This document shows, piece by piece, positions 17,179-28,195 of a stretch of DNA of 42,988 nt. The stretch is from Nocardia brevicatena NBRC 12119 (GTDB lineage: Bacteria > Actinomycetota > Actinomycetes > Mycobacteriales > Mycobacteriaceae). How positions within the stretch are numbered: the stretch's first letter is position 1; each line of letters begins with the position of its first letter. Location: assembly GCF_000308495.1 (NCBI RefSeq), contig NZ_BAFU01000239.1, positions 1 through 42,988 on the forward strand. The letters are read 5' to 3'. The notes beneath the pieces were generated by a model. The model searched no databases and had not been told where the DNA came from. It saw nothing but the letters and a program-made list of their open reading frames with translations. Both the position numbers and the translations under genes were made by a program.

Positions 17179-18045
17179 ATGTGTCGCTTGTTCGGATTGT
17201 CCGCCGCACCGCGGCGGGTGCGGGCCACGTTCTGGTTGCTGGACGCGCCGGACAGCCTGTCGGAACAGAGTCGGCGCATGCCCGACGGCGTCGGCCTGGG
17301 CACCTTCACCGCGCACGGGTCCACGCGAGTGGAGAAGCAACCGATGGCCGCGTACGAGGATGCGCAGTTCGCCCGCGAGGCGCGAGAACGGGAATCGGCG
17401 ACCTTCGTGGCGCACATCCGCTACGCGTCCATCGGCGGTCTGGAACCACGCAACACCCATCCCTTCGAACAACACGGCCGGCTGTTCGCCCACAACGGCG
17501 TGCTGCAGGGCCTCGACGAACTGGACGCTGAACTCGGTGACTACGGCGGGCTCGTGCACGGCGACACCGACTCCGAACGGTTCTTCGCGCTGATCACACA
17601 GCGCACCGATCGGCACGACGGCGACGTCACCGCGGGCATCACCGACGCCGTCCGCCGGCTCGCGGACCGATTGCCCGTCTATGCCCTGAATCTGGTACTG
17701 ACCACCGCCACCGATCTGTGGGCGCTGCGCTATCCGGACACCCACGACCTGTTCGTGCTGGAGCGCGCGGCAGGCGGACCGCATGGCGGACGCCACCTCG
17801 ATCACGCGGGCCGAGCGGGAATCCGCACTCGCAGTGCCGAGCTGGCCAATTTTCCCGCGGTGGTCGTGGCAAGCGAGCGCACGGACGAGGACCCCGGGTG
17901 GCGATCGTTGGCGCCCGGGGAATTACTGCACGTCGACGGCCGCAACCGGATCCGGGTGGCGACGATCCTGAGTCACCCACCACGCCATCTGCTGACCCTC
18001 GCACAGCTCGATGAAACGGCCGCCGCTTCGCAAAGGGGGCGGTGA
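17179..18045 (+). CDS. class II glutamine amidotransferase, EgtC-like
   Basis: A 288-aa Ntn hydrolase. After Met removal Cys2 (MCRLFGLSA) is the nucleophile. The family glutamine-site motifs follow: FVAHIRYASIGGLEPRNTHP, LFAHNGVLQGLDEL and GDTDSERFFAL. Length and motifs fit the GATase_4 / EgtC group, which in ergothioneine synthesis removes the gamma-glutamyl group from an intermediate. No egtB or egtD is nearby, so the substrate is open; it may be another gamma-glutamyl compound. ATG 17179 is fixed by the need for Cys at position 2. A small ORF overlaps its stop as GTGA. Confidence 0.85.
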   Translation: MCRLFGLSAAPRRVRATFWLLDAPDSLSEQSRRMPDGVGLGTFTAHGSTRVEKQPMAAYEDAQFAREARERESATFVAHIRYASIGGLEPRNTHPFEQHGRLFAHNGVLQGLDELDAELGDYGGLVHGDTDSERFFALITQRTDRHDGDVTAGITDAVRRLADRLPVYALNLVLTTATDLWALRYPDTHDLFVLERAAGGPHGGRHLDHAGRAGIRTRSAELANFPAVVVASERTDEDPGWRSLAPGELLHVDGRNRIRVATILSHPPRHLLTLAQLDETAAASQRGR

Positions 18046-18194
18046 ACCGTCCTCGACTGTCCGCCGCTCGCCAGGGGACGGAGCATCGAGGATACGTAAT
18101 CCGTCCCGCCGCGACCCCTTCCGGCGTATTCGGTTCTCACCCCTACGACACGCTGGAGCATCTGCTCGACGGAGTCACCGCGTCCTACAAATGA
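18042..18194 (+). CDS. 50-aa ORF overlapping the amidotransferase stop
   Basis: GTG 18042 overlaps the preceding stop (GTGA), and AAGGGGG sits a few bases upstream, a coupled-translation layout. The product starts VNRPRLSAARQGTEHRGYVI and ends GVFGSHPYDTLEHLLDGVTA then SYK. The C-terminal 24 residues look like a genuine short helix-containing protein. No family is recognised and there is no membrane segment. It could be a partner of the amidotransferase or the relic of a longer gene. Confidence 0.4.
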   Translation: MNRPRLSAARQGTEHRGYVIRPAATPSGVFGSHPYDTLEHLLDGVTASYK

Positions 18195-18288
18195 GGGCGG
18201 GCTCGGGTGTGTCCGCGCCCGTGTTTCGGTGGGGACGATCCGGGCATCCCCCGGGCAGGCCACCGTGCCACCGGTAGACGGAAATCGC

Positions 18289-21200
18289 TCAGTCGCGGGA
18301 CAAAAAGCCGGAGGCGATGAACTCCCGGACGAACGTGTCCACCACGGCGCGGTCCACCGCCGGACAGGTGACCCCGGTGCCCGCCAATGCCGCGCGGCTG
18401 TGGCTGTCGCCCCAGTCGAGGTGACCGGCGAGGCCGGCGAAATCGTGACTGAGTAATGCCGCGCGCACCAGTGAGTCGTCGCCGATCGCGTCCCGGCGTC
18501 GTGCCTCCCGTTCGAGACTCGCGCGCACCGTGTCCTCCGGCATCGTCGCCAGTGGCAGTCCGTGCGCGCGGAGGCTGGCAAGGATCTCACCGACCGGCAC
18601 GGGCGTTCGGTTGACCAGGTGGTAGACGGTCTCCGAACGGGGGCGAATGGAGATCTCCACAATCGCCGCCGCCACGTAACCGACCGGAACCAGCGAGACG
18701 GTCGCGTCGCCGACCTCGGGCGTCATACCGAGCCTGGCGGCGGCGCGAACCATGTTCCACAGCGAGTCGTCCGGGCTGTTCACGCCGATGTCCGGGCAGC
18801 CGCAGATGGTTCCCGGCCGGTAGATCGCGATGGGCACGCCGCGCTCGCCCGCCTGGCGGACCAGTTCCTCGGCAACCCACTTGGACGCGAGGTAGCCGTT
18901 ACCCGGTACTTCATCGGCGCGCAGCCGGACCGTCTCCGCGACCACCGCTGATTCCGGCTTCGCGGCCACCGCGGCGCCGATGGTGGAGACGAAGTGGACC
19001 GGCTTGACCCGCCGGGCTGTGGCCAGCCGCAACAGCTCCCGGGTGCTCTCGACGTTCGCCTGCCGCAGCCGTGCGTACGGGTCGACATGGTTGACCCGGG
19101 CGCCATTGTGGTAGATCGCTTCGACGCCGTCCGCTAGACGGTCGTAGTCGGCGGGGTCGAGGCCCAGGCGCGGTACGGTGAGGTCGCCCACGACCACGGC
19201 GATCCGCTCCGCGGCGGTTGTGCCGGAGAGCCGGTAGTAGTTCAGTGCCGCGCGGATCCGGTTGATGCCGTCTTCGGCGTCGTCCGCGCGGACCAGGCAC
19301 CAGACCCTCGCCTGGGTGCGATCGAGCAGTGCTTGCAGTAGGTGCACCCCGAGAAATCCGGTTGCGCCGGTGAGCAGGACCTCCTGCACCAGGCCGGTAT
19401 GCGCGGGCGTGCATCCGCCGATGCCGATCTCGGGTTCCAGCACTGCGTCGCGTTCCGGTGTCGCGGCGGTCGGTTCGTCCGAGCCGGACAGGCGTGCGGC
19501 GAGTCCGCCGACGGTAGGCGCCGCGAGGATCGCCGACATCGGCACGTCGCGGCGCAACCGGGCCGATAGTTTCCGGTGCAGCGTGAACGTGAGTAGCGAA
19601 GACCCGCCGAGCTCGAAGAAGTCGTCTCCTACCCCGATCGGGGAGACCGCGAGCACGTCGGCGAAGACGTCCGCGATCGCGCGCTCGAGCGGGCTGCCGG
19701 GGTGCGCGTCCGTGCGTGCGGTGAACACCGGTTGCGGCAGGGCGGCACGGTCAAGTTTTCCGCTGGTGTTGACCGGGAACGCGTCCAGCGCCAGCACCGC
19801 GGACGGCACCATGTAGCCGGGCAGCACACGGGATACGGCGTGCCGCACCGCGTCCGGGTCGACTGTGGCGCCCGGCGCGGCGACGATGTAGCCGACCAGC
19901 CGATCTCCGGCATCCGAATGCTTGACCGAGACGGCCGCCTGTCCGACCGCCGCGTCGGCCAGCAGGGCCGCCTCGATCTCGCCGAGTTCGATACGGTGGC
20001 CCCGTATCTTGACCTGGAAGTCCGTGCGCCCCAGATAGTCCAGGGTGCCATCGCGGTTCCAGCGCACCAGGTCACCCGTCCGATACATCCGTTGGCCGGA
20101 ATGCAGCGGATCGGCGAGGAAGCGGGCCGCCGTCAGTCCCGGTGCGCCGTGGTAGCCGCGAGCGAGCTGAATTCCGCCCAGGTAGAGTTCGCCTGCCACA
20201 CCGACCGGGACCGGTTTCAAACGTTCGTCGAGGACCAGGCACCGCGAATTCCATTCCGGCACGCCGATGGACACGCTCGCCGCGGTGTGATCCGCTGCCG
20301 ATACGGCATGTTGGGTGATGCTGACCGCGGCTTCGGTCGGCCCGTACAGATTGTACAGCCGGGCCCGCGTCACGTTCGCGAAGCCGCGCGCGGTCTCCGG
20401 CGGCAGTGCCTCGCCGATGACGAAAGCCGCTCGCAGCGAGGACAACTCGTCCACCGTCGCGTGCTCGGCGAAGATCGTGAGCATCGCCGGAACGAAATCG
20501 GTGAGCGTCACCCGGTGCTCGGCGATCAGGCGGCACAGCGCCGCCGGGTCGCGGTGCTCGTCCGCACCGGCCAGGATCAGCCGTGCGCCCGCGCGCAGCG
20601 GCAGGAAGTAGCCCCATAGTGACACGTCGAAGGTCGCCGGAGTCTTGTGCAGGTACACGTCATCGGCGTCGACGCCGTACTCGGTTTGCATCCAGGCCAG
20701 TTGGTGCACGATCGACCTGTGGCTGACCGTGACGCCTTTCGGGCGTCCGGTCGACCCGGACGTGTAGATGACGTACGCGGGATGATCGGGGTGCCACGGC
20801 GCCCGCAGCTCCACGTCGAGCAGGGGTGCCGCATCGAAGCGGTCGAGGTCCAAGTCGTCGACATCCTGCGCCTCGGCGGCCGTGAAATCGTCACCGCCGC
20901 AGGTCAGCACGCACTGCGGCGCCGCTGATTCCAGCACGTACCGGATGCGTTCGACGGGGTGGCCGGGATCGATCGGCACCCAGGCCCCGCCCGCCGCCGC
21001 GATCGCCTGTAGTGCGACGACCTGCTGGATCGACCGCCGCATCGCCACCGCCACGACGGTCTCCGGACCGACGCCCTGATCGATCAGCCAGCGGGCCAGG
21101 CGTGCGGACCGCTCGCGCAGTTGCGCATAGGTGAGCGACTCGGACCCGCAAACCACGGCGATCGCGTCCGGCGTCGCCGCGGCCTGCCGGGTCAGCGCCG

Positions 21201-24200
21201 CGCCCAGCGGCTCCGGCGGGACCTCGTGTTCTGATCCGGTGCCCCAGAGCCGGACCTGCTTGTGCTCGACCGGATCCATGATGTCCAGGTCGCCGACGGC
21301 AACGGCGGGGTCGGCCGCGACCTGCAGCAGGACGCGGATATAGCCGTCGAGGAATCGCTGCACGGTGTGCTCGTCGAAGAGATCGGTGCTGTACGCGAAC
21401 CGGATGATGATCTCGCCCGGCTCTCCGTCGGCGTCACGGGTGTCGACCACGCCGATGTGCAGGTCGGTTTTCGCCGTATCGGCGCCCACGTCGAGGAACG
21501 ACACGCTCGATCCCGACAGGTCGAGCGTGGCCTGCGTGAAGTTCTGGAACGCGAAGCCGACCTGGTAAAGCGGGTGCCGTCCCGGTGAGCGGACCGGGTT
21601 GACCGCGTCGACCACGTGCTCGAACGGCACCTCGGAGTGCGCGAAGTTGGCCAGGTCCCGTTCCCTGGTCCGGGCCAGGAGCGCGGCGAAGGTCTCGGCG
21701 GAATCGATCCGGGTCCGCGACACGGTCGTGTTGACGAACATGCCGACTACGCCGGCCAACGCGGGCTCGGCCCGGTTGGTCATCGGCACACCGATCGCGA
21801 TGTCCGTGCTCCCGGACAGATGGGCCAGCAGCACAGCGAGCGCGGAGCGCATCACCATGAACAGCGTCGCCCGGTGCGTACCCGCGACGGCGAGCAGATC
21901 GCGGTGCAGGGTCGCGGGCGCGGTCCGCTGGGTCGCCGAGCCGCGCAGCGTGGCCACCGGCGGACGCGGCCGGTCGGCGGGCAGGTCGAGTTCGTCGGGC
22001 AGGCCTGCCAGCTCGGCGGTCCAATACGAGAGCTGCTGCGACAGCATCGAATCCGGATCGTCGCGAGAGCCGAGCAGGTCCTGCTGCCACAGTGCGTAGT
22101 CGGCGTACTGCACGTCCGGTGGCTGCCATGTCGGAGCGGCTCCGCCGCTGCGGGCAGCGTAGGCCAGGGCCACGTCGCGGGCCAGTGGCGCCAGTGAGGA
22201 TCCATCGGCACAGATGTGGTGCAGCGCGCACACCAGGACGTACTCGGTCGGGGTGCGCAGCAGCCGAACGCGTAGCGGCACCTCGGACGACACGTCGAAC
22301 CCGTGCCGCAGGATCGCGCGTGCCCGGTCGGGCACCACCTCGTCGGGCAGTTCTTCCACCGCGAATCCGCCGAGCACCCGGTCGGCGTCGAGGATGAGCT
22401 GCCGCGGCCCGGTCTCGTCGGCGGGGTACATCGTGCGTAGCGACTCATGCCGCTCCACGGTGTCCGCGAAGGCCGCGCGCAAGGCGGGGACGTCCAGCTC
22501 CGACAGCCGCAGCGCGAAGCCGACATTGTCCACCGACGAGGATGTGTCGAACTGGTTGCGCAGCCAGAACCGCAGCTGGGCGGGTGAGAGCGGGATACGC
22601 CCGGGCCGCGTTCGAGCGCGCAGAACCGGGCGGGCTTTGTCGAAATGCTGCGAGCGGATCGCCTTGGCCAGGGTACCGACGGTCGGATGGTCGAACACCA
22701 GCCGCGGCGGGATATGGATCCGCCAGGTTTCGCTCAGGCGCGCGGCGACCTGCGTGGCCAATATGGAATTGCCGCCCGCCGCGAAGAAATCGGTATCCGC
22801 TCCGAACCGCTCTCGGCCCAGCACGCGGGCGATGACTTCGGCGACCAGTTCCTCACCGACGTCGGCGGCGGGCCGGAAGTCCGGCTCGTCCAGTGCGCGG
22901 ACGCGCAGAGCGCCCCGATCGGCTTTGCCGGTGGGGGTCCGCGGGATTCGATCCAGGACGACGATCGTGTTGGGCACCATGTATTTCGGCAGCAGCGCCG
23001 CCAGCGCGTCCTCCAGGGCGATGGTGTCGGGTGCGTGCCCGGGTTCGGGCTGGACGAACGCGACCAGCACGGTGTCGCCCGCCGCGGTTTTGCGATCGAC
23101 GGTCACGGCGATCCGGACGCCGGGCTGCGTAGACAGGATCGTGTCGATCTCGCCGAGTTCGATCCGGAAGCCTCGGATCTTGACCTGGTCGTCCGCCCGT
23201 CCGACATAGTCCAGATCTCCGGTGGTGGTGCGCCGGACGAGATCGCCGGTGCGATACATCCGCGAGCCGGGCGAGCCGAACGGGTCGGCGAGGAACCGTT
23301 GCGCGGTCAGACCGGAACGTCCGTGATATCCCCTGGCCACCCCGGTCCCGGATGCGTACAGCTCACCCACGACACCGACACCCACCGGCCGCAGCCGATG
23401 GTCGAGCACGTGGCAGCGCATGCCGCGCACCGCCGATCCGATGGTAACCGGTACCTCCGAGGACAGCGCCGGACTGAGCGTGGCCATGATGGTCGTTTCG
23501 GTGGGGCCGTAGGCGTTGTGAAACAGACGGCCGCCGGTCGCCCAGTGTCGCGGCAGCACCGGGGGGCACGGCTCGCCACCGACCACAACCGAGCGCAATA
23601 CGGCCAGTCCGGTCGGCTCGATCGATGCCAGCGCCGACGGAGTCAGGAAAGCATGGGTGATCGCCCGTCGCGCCAGCAGTTCGACCAGGGCGCTGCCGCC
23701 GTAGAGGGTTGGCGGGGCGATCACCAGTGTGGCGGCGCAGGAAATTGCGAGCAACAGTTCCAGGACCGAGGCGTCGAAGCTCGGCGACGCGAAGTGCAGT
23801 ACCCGCGCATCGTGGTTCAGCCCGTGGCGCGCGACGAGTTCGGCGCACAGCGGAGCGAGCCCGGCGTGGGTGACCGTGACGCCTTTCGGGCGTCCGGTGG
23901 AACCGGACGTGTAGATCAGGTAGGCGGTATGGGCAGCCCGGAGCCGCGTGGGCCGTTCGAAGTACGCGATCGGGTTCGCGGGCTTCGCCGCCACCCGCGC
24001 CACCACCTCGGCGTCGTCCAGTGCGAGCCACGGCACGCCGGTGGGCAGTGCGGTCATATGCTCGCTTCGTGTCAGTCCGAGGCAGGCGCCGCTGTCATCG
24101 ATCTGGAACCGGATGCGGGACAAGGGAAGTGCCGGATCGATGGGCACGAAGGCCGCGCCGGTTTTCGCGATCGCCCACACCGCGAGCACCGACTCGAGCG

Positions 24201-24456
24201 AACGCGGGAGTGTCACCGCGACGACCTTTTCCGGTCCCGCGCCGGAGTCGAGCAGTATCCGCGCCAGCCGGGACGAGCGGGCGTCGAGCTCGCGGTAGGT
24301 GATCTCGACGTCGTCACAGACCACGGCGACACCATCGGGATTGTGCTCCGCGGCAGCGGCGAGCAGGGCGGCGAGCGTGGGTGTGTCGGCCTCGGCTGAT
24401 CGGTGGCGACGTCCGCTCCGGACGGGTGGGCGAGGGCCCTGGATACCGCTGGTCAT
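18289..24456 (-). CDS. dimodular NRPS A-T-C-A-T-R (AusA-like layout)
   Basis: A 2055-aa synthetase on one gene. A1 (about 25-510) has [11 protein letters not shown] near 185 and NAYGPTETT; its specificity pocket by alignment to GrsA reads DALFVGAIMK, mostly hydrophobic. T1 has GGNS near 563. C (about 600-1040) has an intact HHICADG near 748. A2 (about 1080-1560) has [11 protein letters not shown] near 1233; its pocket reads DVWDFILVSK, with an acidic residue that may favour a polar or basic side chain. T2 has GGSS near 1618. The terminal reductase starts [11 protein letters not shown] near 1700 and has YLASK near 1854, so release is NAD(P)H-dependent, giving a dipeptide aldehyde. No epimerase, TE, MbtH or PPTase is nearby. 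The order equals AusA, which makes pyrazinones. Confidence 0.93.
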   Translation of the reverse strand: MTSGIQGPRPPVRSGRRHRSAEADTPTLAALLAAAAEHNPDGVAVVCDDVEITYRELDARSSRLARILLDSGAGPEKVVAVTLPRSLESVLAVWAIAKTGAAFVPIDPALPLSRIRFQIDDSGACLGLTRSEHMTALPTGVPWLALDDAEVVARVAAKPANPIAYFERPTRLRAAHTAYLIYTSGSTGRPKGVTVTHAGLAPLCAELVARHGLNHDARVLHFASPSFDASVLELLLAISCAATLVIAPPTLYGGSALVELLARRAITHAFLTPSALASIEPTGLAVLRSVVVGGEPCPPVLPRHWATGGRLFHNAYGPTETTIMATLSPALSSEVPVTIGSAVRGMRCHVLDHRLRPVGVGVVGELYASGTGVARGYHGRSGLTAQRFLADPFGSPGSRMYRTGDLVRRTTTGDLDYVGRADDQVKIRGFRIELGEIDTILSTQPGVRIAVTVDRKTAAGDTVLVAFVQPEPGHAPDTIALEDALAALLPKYMVPNTIVVLDRIPRTPTGKADRGALRVRALDEPDFRPAADVGEELVAEVIARVLGRERFGADTDFFAAGGNSILATQVAARLSETWRIHIPPRLVFDHPTVGTLAKAIRSQHFDKARPVLRARTRPGRIPLSPAQLRFWLRNQFDTSSSVDNVGFALRLSELDVPALRAAFADTVERHESLRTMYPADETGPRQLILDADRVLGGFAVEELPDEVVPDRARAILRHGFDVSSEVPLRVRLLRTPTEYVLVCALHHICADGSSLAPLARDVALAYAARSGGAAPTWQPPDVQYADYALWQQDLLGSRDDPDSMLSQQLSYWTAELAGLPDELDLPADRPRPPVATLRGSATQRTAPATLHRDLLAVAGTHRATLFMVMRSALAVLLAHLSGSTDIAIGVPMTNRAEPALAGVVGMFVNTTVSRTRIDSAETFAALLARTRERDLANFAHSEVPFEHVVDAVNPVRSPGRHPLYQVGFAFQNFTQATLDLSGSSVSFLDVGADTAKTDLHIGVVDTRDADGEPGEIIIRFAYSTDLFDEHTVQRFLDGYIRVLLQVAADPAVAVGDLDIMDPVEHKQVRLWGTGSEHEVPPEPLGAALTRQAAATPDAIAVVCGSESLTYAQLRERSARLARWLIDQGVGPETVVAVAMRRSIQQVVALQAIAAAGGAWVPIDPGHPVERIRYVLESAAPQCVLTCGGDDFTAAEAQDVDDLDLDRFDAAPLLDVELRAPWHPDHPAYVIYTSGSTGRPKGVTVSHRSIVHQLAWMQTEYGVDADDVYLHKTPATFDVSLWGYFLPLRAGARLILAGADEHRDPAALCRLIAEHRVTLTDFVPAMLTIFAEHATVDELSSLRAAFVIGEALPPETARGFANVTRARLYNLYGPTEAAVSITQHAVSAADHTAASVSIGVPEWNSRCLVLDERLKPVPVGVAGELYLGGIQLARGYHGAPGLTAARFLADPLHSGQRMYRTGDLVRWNRDGTLDYLGRTDFQVKIRGHRIELGEIEAALLADAAVGQAAVSVKHSDAGDRLVGYIVAAPGATVDPDAVRHAVSRVLPGYMVPSAVLALDAFPVNTSGKLDRAALPQPVFTARTDAHPGSPLERAIADVFADVLAVSPIGVGDDFFELGGSSLLTFTLHRKLSARLRRDVPMSAILAAPTVGGLAARLSGSDEPTAATPERDAVLEPEIGIGGCTPAHTGLVQEVLLTGATGFLGVHLLQALLDRTQARVWCLVRADDAEDGINRIRAALNYYRLSGTTAAERIAVVVGDLTVPRLGLDPADYDRLADGVEAIYHNGARVNHVDPYARLRQANVESTRELLRLATARRVKPVHFVSTIGAAVAAKPESAVVAETVRLRADEVPGNGYLASKWVAEELVRQAGERGVPIAIYRPGTICGCPDIGVNSPDDSLWNMVRAAARLGMTPEVGDATVSLVPVGYVAAAIVEISIRPRSETVYHLVNRTPVPVGEILASLRAHGLPLATMPEDTVRASLEREARRRDAIGDDSLVRAALLSHDFAGLAGHLDWGDSHSRAALAGTGVTCPAVDRAVVDTFVREFIASGFLSRD

Positions 24457-24799
24457 GTCTTCGTCCCGTTCCGCGTGTCAGCAAACGCGGCAGATGCTAT
24501 AGACACGCAGCGGGGTTGTCCACAGATGAGAAGGTTCCGTCGCTCTTTTTCGCAACGGAGTTCGCATTATCCGGGAGCACGCATCGCGACGCCGTTCGGC
24601 ACGCAGCGAGCCCGAGAGGATCGATCCCTCGCTCCCGTCGAAAGTCCGGCCGGGACGGATGAGCGAGCGGAAACCCGACCGTACGCGGCCCGGTCGAGAG
24701 GTGAGCACCCACGCCGATAACGATGGCCATCCGAAAGCGCTGCTCCCTTCGCATCTCGGCCCACTACAGGCGCGGCCCCGGCCCGATCCCGACATTGGT
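24457..24799. other. NRPS upstream region, no supported gene
   Basis: About 340 bp between the NRPS start and the resolvase debris. Frames on both strands are Ser/Arg-rich without domains. GGGACGAAGAC before ATG 24456 may be a weak ribosome binding site. I see no clear operator. Confidence 0.4.
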
Positions 24800-25115
24800 A
24801 CGGGCCGGCCTCGGGTTCATCCCCGAGGCGATGCTTCCAACGCCCCCGGCCGCGGTCGGCGAGCTCGGGCACATGCTTGTACAGCGTGGTACGTGAGACC
24901 CGAGTAGTCGCGCGATCGAGGACACCGACTCATCCGCTCGGGTGAGCAGCGTACGTGCCTGCCGGATCTGCTCGGCGGTCATCGCCGGCGGTCGACCGAG
25001 CCGTTGTCCGCGGGCGCGGGCGGCGGCCAGGCCTGCGCGGATGCCGTCGACGATCAGTTCGCGGATGAACTCGGCCAGGGCGGCGAAGACGTGGAACACC
25101 AGGCGCCCACACCGA
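24800..25115 (-). pseudogene. serine resolvase C-terminal fragment, frameshifted
   Basis: The reverse strand reads GRLVFHVFAALAEFIRELIV, then GLAAARARGQRLGRPPAMTA and EQIRQARTLLTRADESVSSI. This is the end of the catalytic domain and the start of the helix-turn-helix of a Pin/Hin-type serine recombinase. At about 24897 the frame shifts; the second helix continues as TLYKHVPELADRGRGRWKHR in another frame and would be restored by one more G in a GGG run. The catalytic Ser domain is absent, so it cannot recombine DNA. Confidence 0.75.
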
Positions 25116-25264
25116 AAACGCTGTCCCCGCGACGAGGTCTGCGCCGTGGAGCCGGTAGACCGGAAGTAACCGACCTCGGGCTGCCGTATCCACGAAACGG
25201 CCGGATTCCCCAGGTAGCCCAATGCCCGTCTACTTCCGGAGGCCGGGGCTGTCCACGCTCCTCC

Positions 25265-26083
25265 TCACCCCCAGGTGAGAGGGTCGAGGCGAAGGTAGAA
25301 GTTCAGGCGGTCATGGTCCAGGACGACGCCGTACCTATCCGCGAACACCGTGTCCGCCGCCCGCGCCTGTTGCTCGTCCTGCCAGGTCTCGCGTGCGTTG
25401 GCGAGCAGCAGCGCCAGGTCGGCGTAACGGTCGGCCAGTCCGAGGCGGCCCAGGTCGATAAATCCGGACACCTTCAGTGTTTCCGGGTCCACGACGATGT
25501 TGGGCAGGCACAGGTCTCCGTGACAGACGACCGTGTCCACGGACTCCTGGGCCCGCATCCGCGCAATCTCGGGCTCGAGGCGGGCCAGCAGTTCCTCGGG
25601 TGGCGTGTGCTGCTGCTCGACGGGGAGAAACTCCGGGTTCACCGCCCCCCGGCCGACGACCTCACGCGCCATGGTGACCATCACGTCCAGACCTCGGCGG
25701 AACGGGCACCGCTCCACCGGTAGCCCATGCAGTCCACGCACTGCATCCGCGATGTGTTCCCACGCCACGCGGAGGTCCGCAGCCGGTAGCCGATCCGCGG
25801 AAACGCCGGAGACGGCACCGGTCACCAGATATGCCCCCGCCTCACCGGAGTGCCAGTCGAGCACCCGCGGGCCCGGCACACCCTGGCCGGTCAGCCATTC
25901 GACACGGTCGCGCTCTGCCTTCAAGACGGCGACATCCACGGCAGGAACGCATTTGGCGTACCGAGTGGCGTCCTCACTGCGAAAGACCGCGGCGCCCGAC
26001 TCGCCTGTGGTGACAGGCAGCCAGTCACCCATGCCGCCTCCCGCGCTCGACAACGCGGCTCGACGGTCGCGGCAATCACTCAT
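25265..26083 (-). CDS. aminoglycoside phosphotransferase, APH(3'')-like
   Basis: A 272-aa kinase resembling streptomycin 3''-kinases (StrA / APH(3'')-Ib) by eye over most of its length: GDWLPVTTGESGAAVFRS (nucleotide loop), then CPFRRGLDVMV, GAVNPEFLPVEQ, the catalytic VVCHGDLCLPNIVVD (Brenner motif, Asp), FIDLGRLGLADRYADLALL (Mg-binding Asp) and the identical-looking terminal FYLRLDPLTWG. Ligand residues are intact, so it is probably active on a streptomycin-like aminoglycoside; phenotype is not proven. ATG 26083 places 19 residues before DWL, similar to StrA; ATG 26032 is an alternative. It is a single gene flanked by resolvase debris, which fits acquisition by transfer, though many actinomycetes carry such genes intrinsically. 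Confidence 0.85.
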   Translation of the reverse strand: MSDCRDRRAALSSAGGGMGDWLPVTTGESGAAVFRSEDATRYAKCVPAVDVAVLKAERDRVEWLTGQGVPGPRVLDWHSGEAGAYLVTGAVSGVSADRLPAADLRVAWEHIADAVRGLHGLPVERCPFRRGLDVMVTMAREVVGRGAVNPEFLPVEQQHTPPEELLARLEPEIARMRAQESVDTVVCHGDLCLPNIVVDPETLKVSGFIDLGRLGLADRYADLALLLANARETWQDEQQARAADTVFADRYGVVLDHDRLNFYLRLDPLTWG

Positions 26084-26721
26084 TCCGACCACTCTAGCCG
26101 GCCCGCATTTGCGCCTACCGAACCGAAGGCAACCCCCTGCGTCGGTCCGAGGCCGACCCTGCCTCTTCACCGCGGCCGGCCCGTTCGGCTCGCTACCGGC
26201 AGCCCCGACCCGCAACCGTCGGCGGTGTCCACAAAAGACCCTCTGGCAACGTCTATCAATGGGCGTCCACACGTTCTCGACCGAGAAGCTGCACGAAAGT
26301 ATCAGCGGCAAAACATGTTCGGATATCAGCGAGCGACTGATCGGTCGGCGATCCGATGGTACGCCCGATATTCGGGATGGCTCTCCGGCGACCCGTTGGC
26401 GAATAATTTCGCATCCGAGGTCGGGCGGGGTGGTGGGAGCGCGGACCCCGTAGAGCTGCCGTGTCGGACCGGTCGCTGATGCTGCGCCTGAACCGCGGCG
26501 GTTCGTGCGGCCGCTGTCCGGTTCCGGGTACCGGCCTGCCTATGCGCCGGGCTTCGCCGGAGGAACCGCCCATCGAAGCAAGGGCGGCACCCGTTCGTGG
26601 CGTTCCGGGCGGAGACAGTACATGGGTCTGTGAATTTGCTGTTCCGGCATGTGTTTTCGTGGCCTGTGGGTAGGATGCGAGCGGTGGTCGGGCAACTACA
26701 TCGGCAGGTAAAGGGGTGTTG
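26084..26721. other. 638-bp stretch without a supported gene
   Basis: No recognised domain on either strand. Base composition is slightly lower in GC around 26270-26400. The right end should contain the promoter of the ABC exporter; AAGGGG at 26711-26716 is its ribosome binding site. Confidence 0.4.
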
Positions 26722-27318
26722 ATGGAAGTGGAGGACGTCCACCACTCATATGGCAGGCGGTCGGTGCTGCGTGGCATCGATATTGCGTTGCCCGCGGGGA
26801 TGCTGGCGGGCATCGTCGGTGAGAACGGGACGGGCAAGTCGACGCTGTTGAAGGTTCTGTCGGGAGAGTTACGTCCGCACCGGGGAGTGGTCCGCCACTG
26901 TGGGCGGTTCGGTTACTGCCCGCAGCAGGTGGTCTTGAACGAGGCGTTCACGGTTCGCCAGCACCTGAATTTCTTCGCCGCGGCCTACGCGGTCCCGGAC
27001 CTGCGGCGGGCCGAGGAGACCATGGAGATTCTGCGTTTCTCCGAATACGCCGACGAGCGGGTCGCGACGCTGAGCGGCGGCACCCGCCAGAAGCTCAACC
27101 TGACCCTGGCGGTGATGCACGATCCGCAGGTTCTGCTGCTCGACGAGCCGTATCAGGGTTTCGACTGGGAAACGTATCTGCGTTTCTGGGATCTGGTCGC
27201 GCGGTTCCGCGATGCCGGTGGCTCGGTCCTGGTCGTATCGCATCTGGCCTACGACACCGACCGACTGGATCAGGTGTGGCGATTGCGCGACGGTGTCCTG
27301 CAAGGTGGAGAGGAATAG
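26722..27318 (+). CDS. ABC transporter ATP-binding protein
   Basis: A 198-aa nucleotide-binding subunit. Walker A is GENGTGKST, the Q-loop is FGYCPQQ, the signature is TLSGGTRQKLNL, Walker B is VLLLDEPYQGFDW and the switch His is VVSHLAYD. It is compact compared with the usual 230-300 residues because the C-terminal extension is absent. ATG 26722 is chosen over GTG 26716 because AAGGGG lies 5 nt before it. The permease gene starts 6 bp after the stop. The pair forms an ABC-2-type exporter of unknown substrate; drug, lantibiotic-like peptide or lipid are possibilities. Confidence 0.9.
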   Translation: MEVEDVHHSYGRRSVLRGIDIALPAGMLAGIVGENGTGKSTLLKVLSGELRPHRGVVRHCGRFGYCPQQVVLNEAFTVRQHLNFFAAAYAVPDLRRAEETMEILRFSEYADERVATLSGGTRQKLNLTLAVMHDPQVLLLDEPYQGFDWETYLRFWDLVARFRDAGGSVLVVSHLAYDTDRLDQVWRLRDGVLQGGEE

Positions 27319-27323
27319 ACCGG

Positions 27324-28127
27324 ATGAACGAGAACGTAGGGCTGTTCGTGATCGCCACGCGCTACGGTCTGGTCGAGCATGCACGTAACCGGTTCGCCAT
27401 GCTGTTGGTCGCTGTCTTCATCCCCCTGTTCGTCACGCTGGCGGGCCTGATCATCACCGACACACCGGTACCGTTCCGGCTTCGAGACACCGGTGTGGTC
27501 CTGCAGGCCAACGGCAATGAGCTCGCCCAGATCTCCGGCGCCCTGACCGCGGTCTGTCTGATCATCGGGTTCATGATGTTCGCGGCGACGTTCGGCAGCG
27601 GGGCGTTCGACCGGCGTCTGTGTATGGCCGGATATCCCCGGGTCGCTTTGGGTCTGGCGAAAATCGCTTGCCTGGTAGTGGCCGCGATGGCGGTCGGCGT
27701 CTACGCCACCATGGCCCTCTGCTTTTCTTGGTCGCCTCGGCAGCCGATCCTGTTCGTCGCGGCGCTTTTCTGCGACGCAATGACCTATGGGGCGCTGGGT
27801 GTCGTATTCGGCACGCTGCTGCGCCGAGAGGTGGAGGGTATGTTCGCGATCGCGATGATCAGCTGCTTCGACATGGTCGTACAGAACCCTATCGCCAGTA
27901 TCGGGGCGGACAGCGATGTCGTGCGATGGCTGCCCTCCTACGGTGCCATGCAGGCTGCGACCACAGCCGGTTTCTCCGACACCACACCACTGACGGGTTT
28001 GGCCGTGCAACTGGCCTGGTTCACCGCGAGCGCCCTGGTCGGGCTGGTCGCTTTCCACCTGCGTACCCGTTCGGCTCTGGGAGCCACGATGCCGATCGGC
28101 GCGCCCGGACAGCCGGCGAAGCGATAA
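27324..28127 (+). CDS. ABC-2-type permease partner
   Basis: A 267-aa membrane protein with about six hydrophobic segments: FAMLLVAVFIPLFVTLAGLI, ISGALTAVCLIIGFMMFAAT, LAKIACLVVAAMAVGVYATM, ILFVAALFCDAMTYGALGVV, FAIAMISCFDMVVQNPIASI and LAVQLAWFTASALVGLVAFH. This matches an ABC-2 exporter membrane subunit encoded with the preceding ATPase. ATG 27324 (MNENVGLFVIATRYG) is chosen since GAGAGGAA lies just upstream and topology starts there. The function is export; substrate unknown. Confidence 0.85.
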   Translation: MNENVGLFVIATRYGLVEHARNRFAMLLVAVFIPLFVTLAGLIITDTPVPFRLRDTGVVLQANGNELAQISGALTAVCLIIGFMMFAATFGSGAFDRRLCMAGYPRVALGLAKIACLVVAAMAVGVYATMALCFSWSPRQPILFVAALFCDAMTYGALGVVFGTLLRREVEGMFAIAMISCFDMVVQNPIASIGADSDVVRWLPSYGAMQAATTAGFSDTTPLTGLAVQLAWFTASALVGLVAFHLRTRSALGATMPIGAPGQPAKR

Positions 28128-28195
28128 CCGGTGTCCCACGCGACCACCACCCGGTGAACCGCGCGGAACAATCCGCTTCGCCCGCGGCACGGGAC

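Noticed and set aside
22645-24399. 584-aa forward ORF opposite the NRPS
   Set aside because: It is an antisense shadow of high-GC NRPS codons; it is Gly/Arg/His-rich without domains, while the minus strand has a complete NRPS.
26256-26837. 193-aa reverse ORF overlapping the ABC ATPase start
   Set aside because: Low-complexity Pro/Arg/Ser sequence that crosses the clear start of the ABC gene on the other strand.
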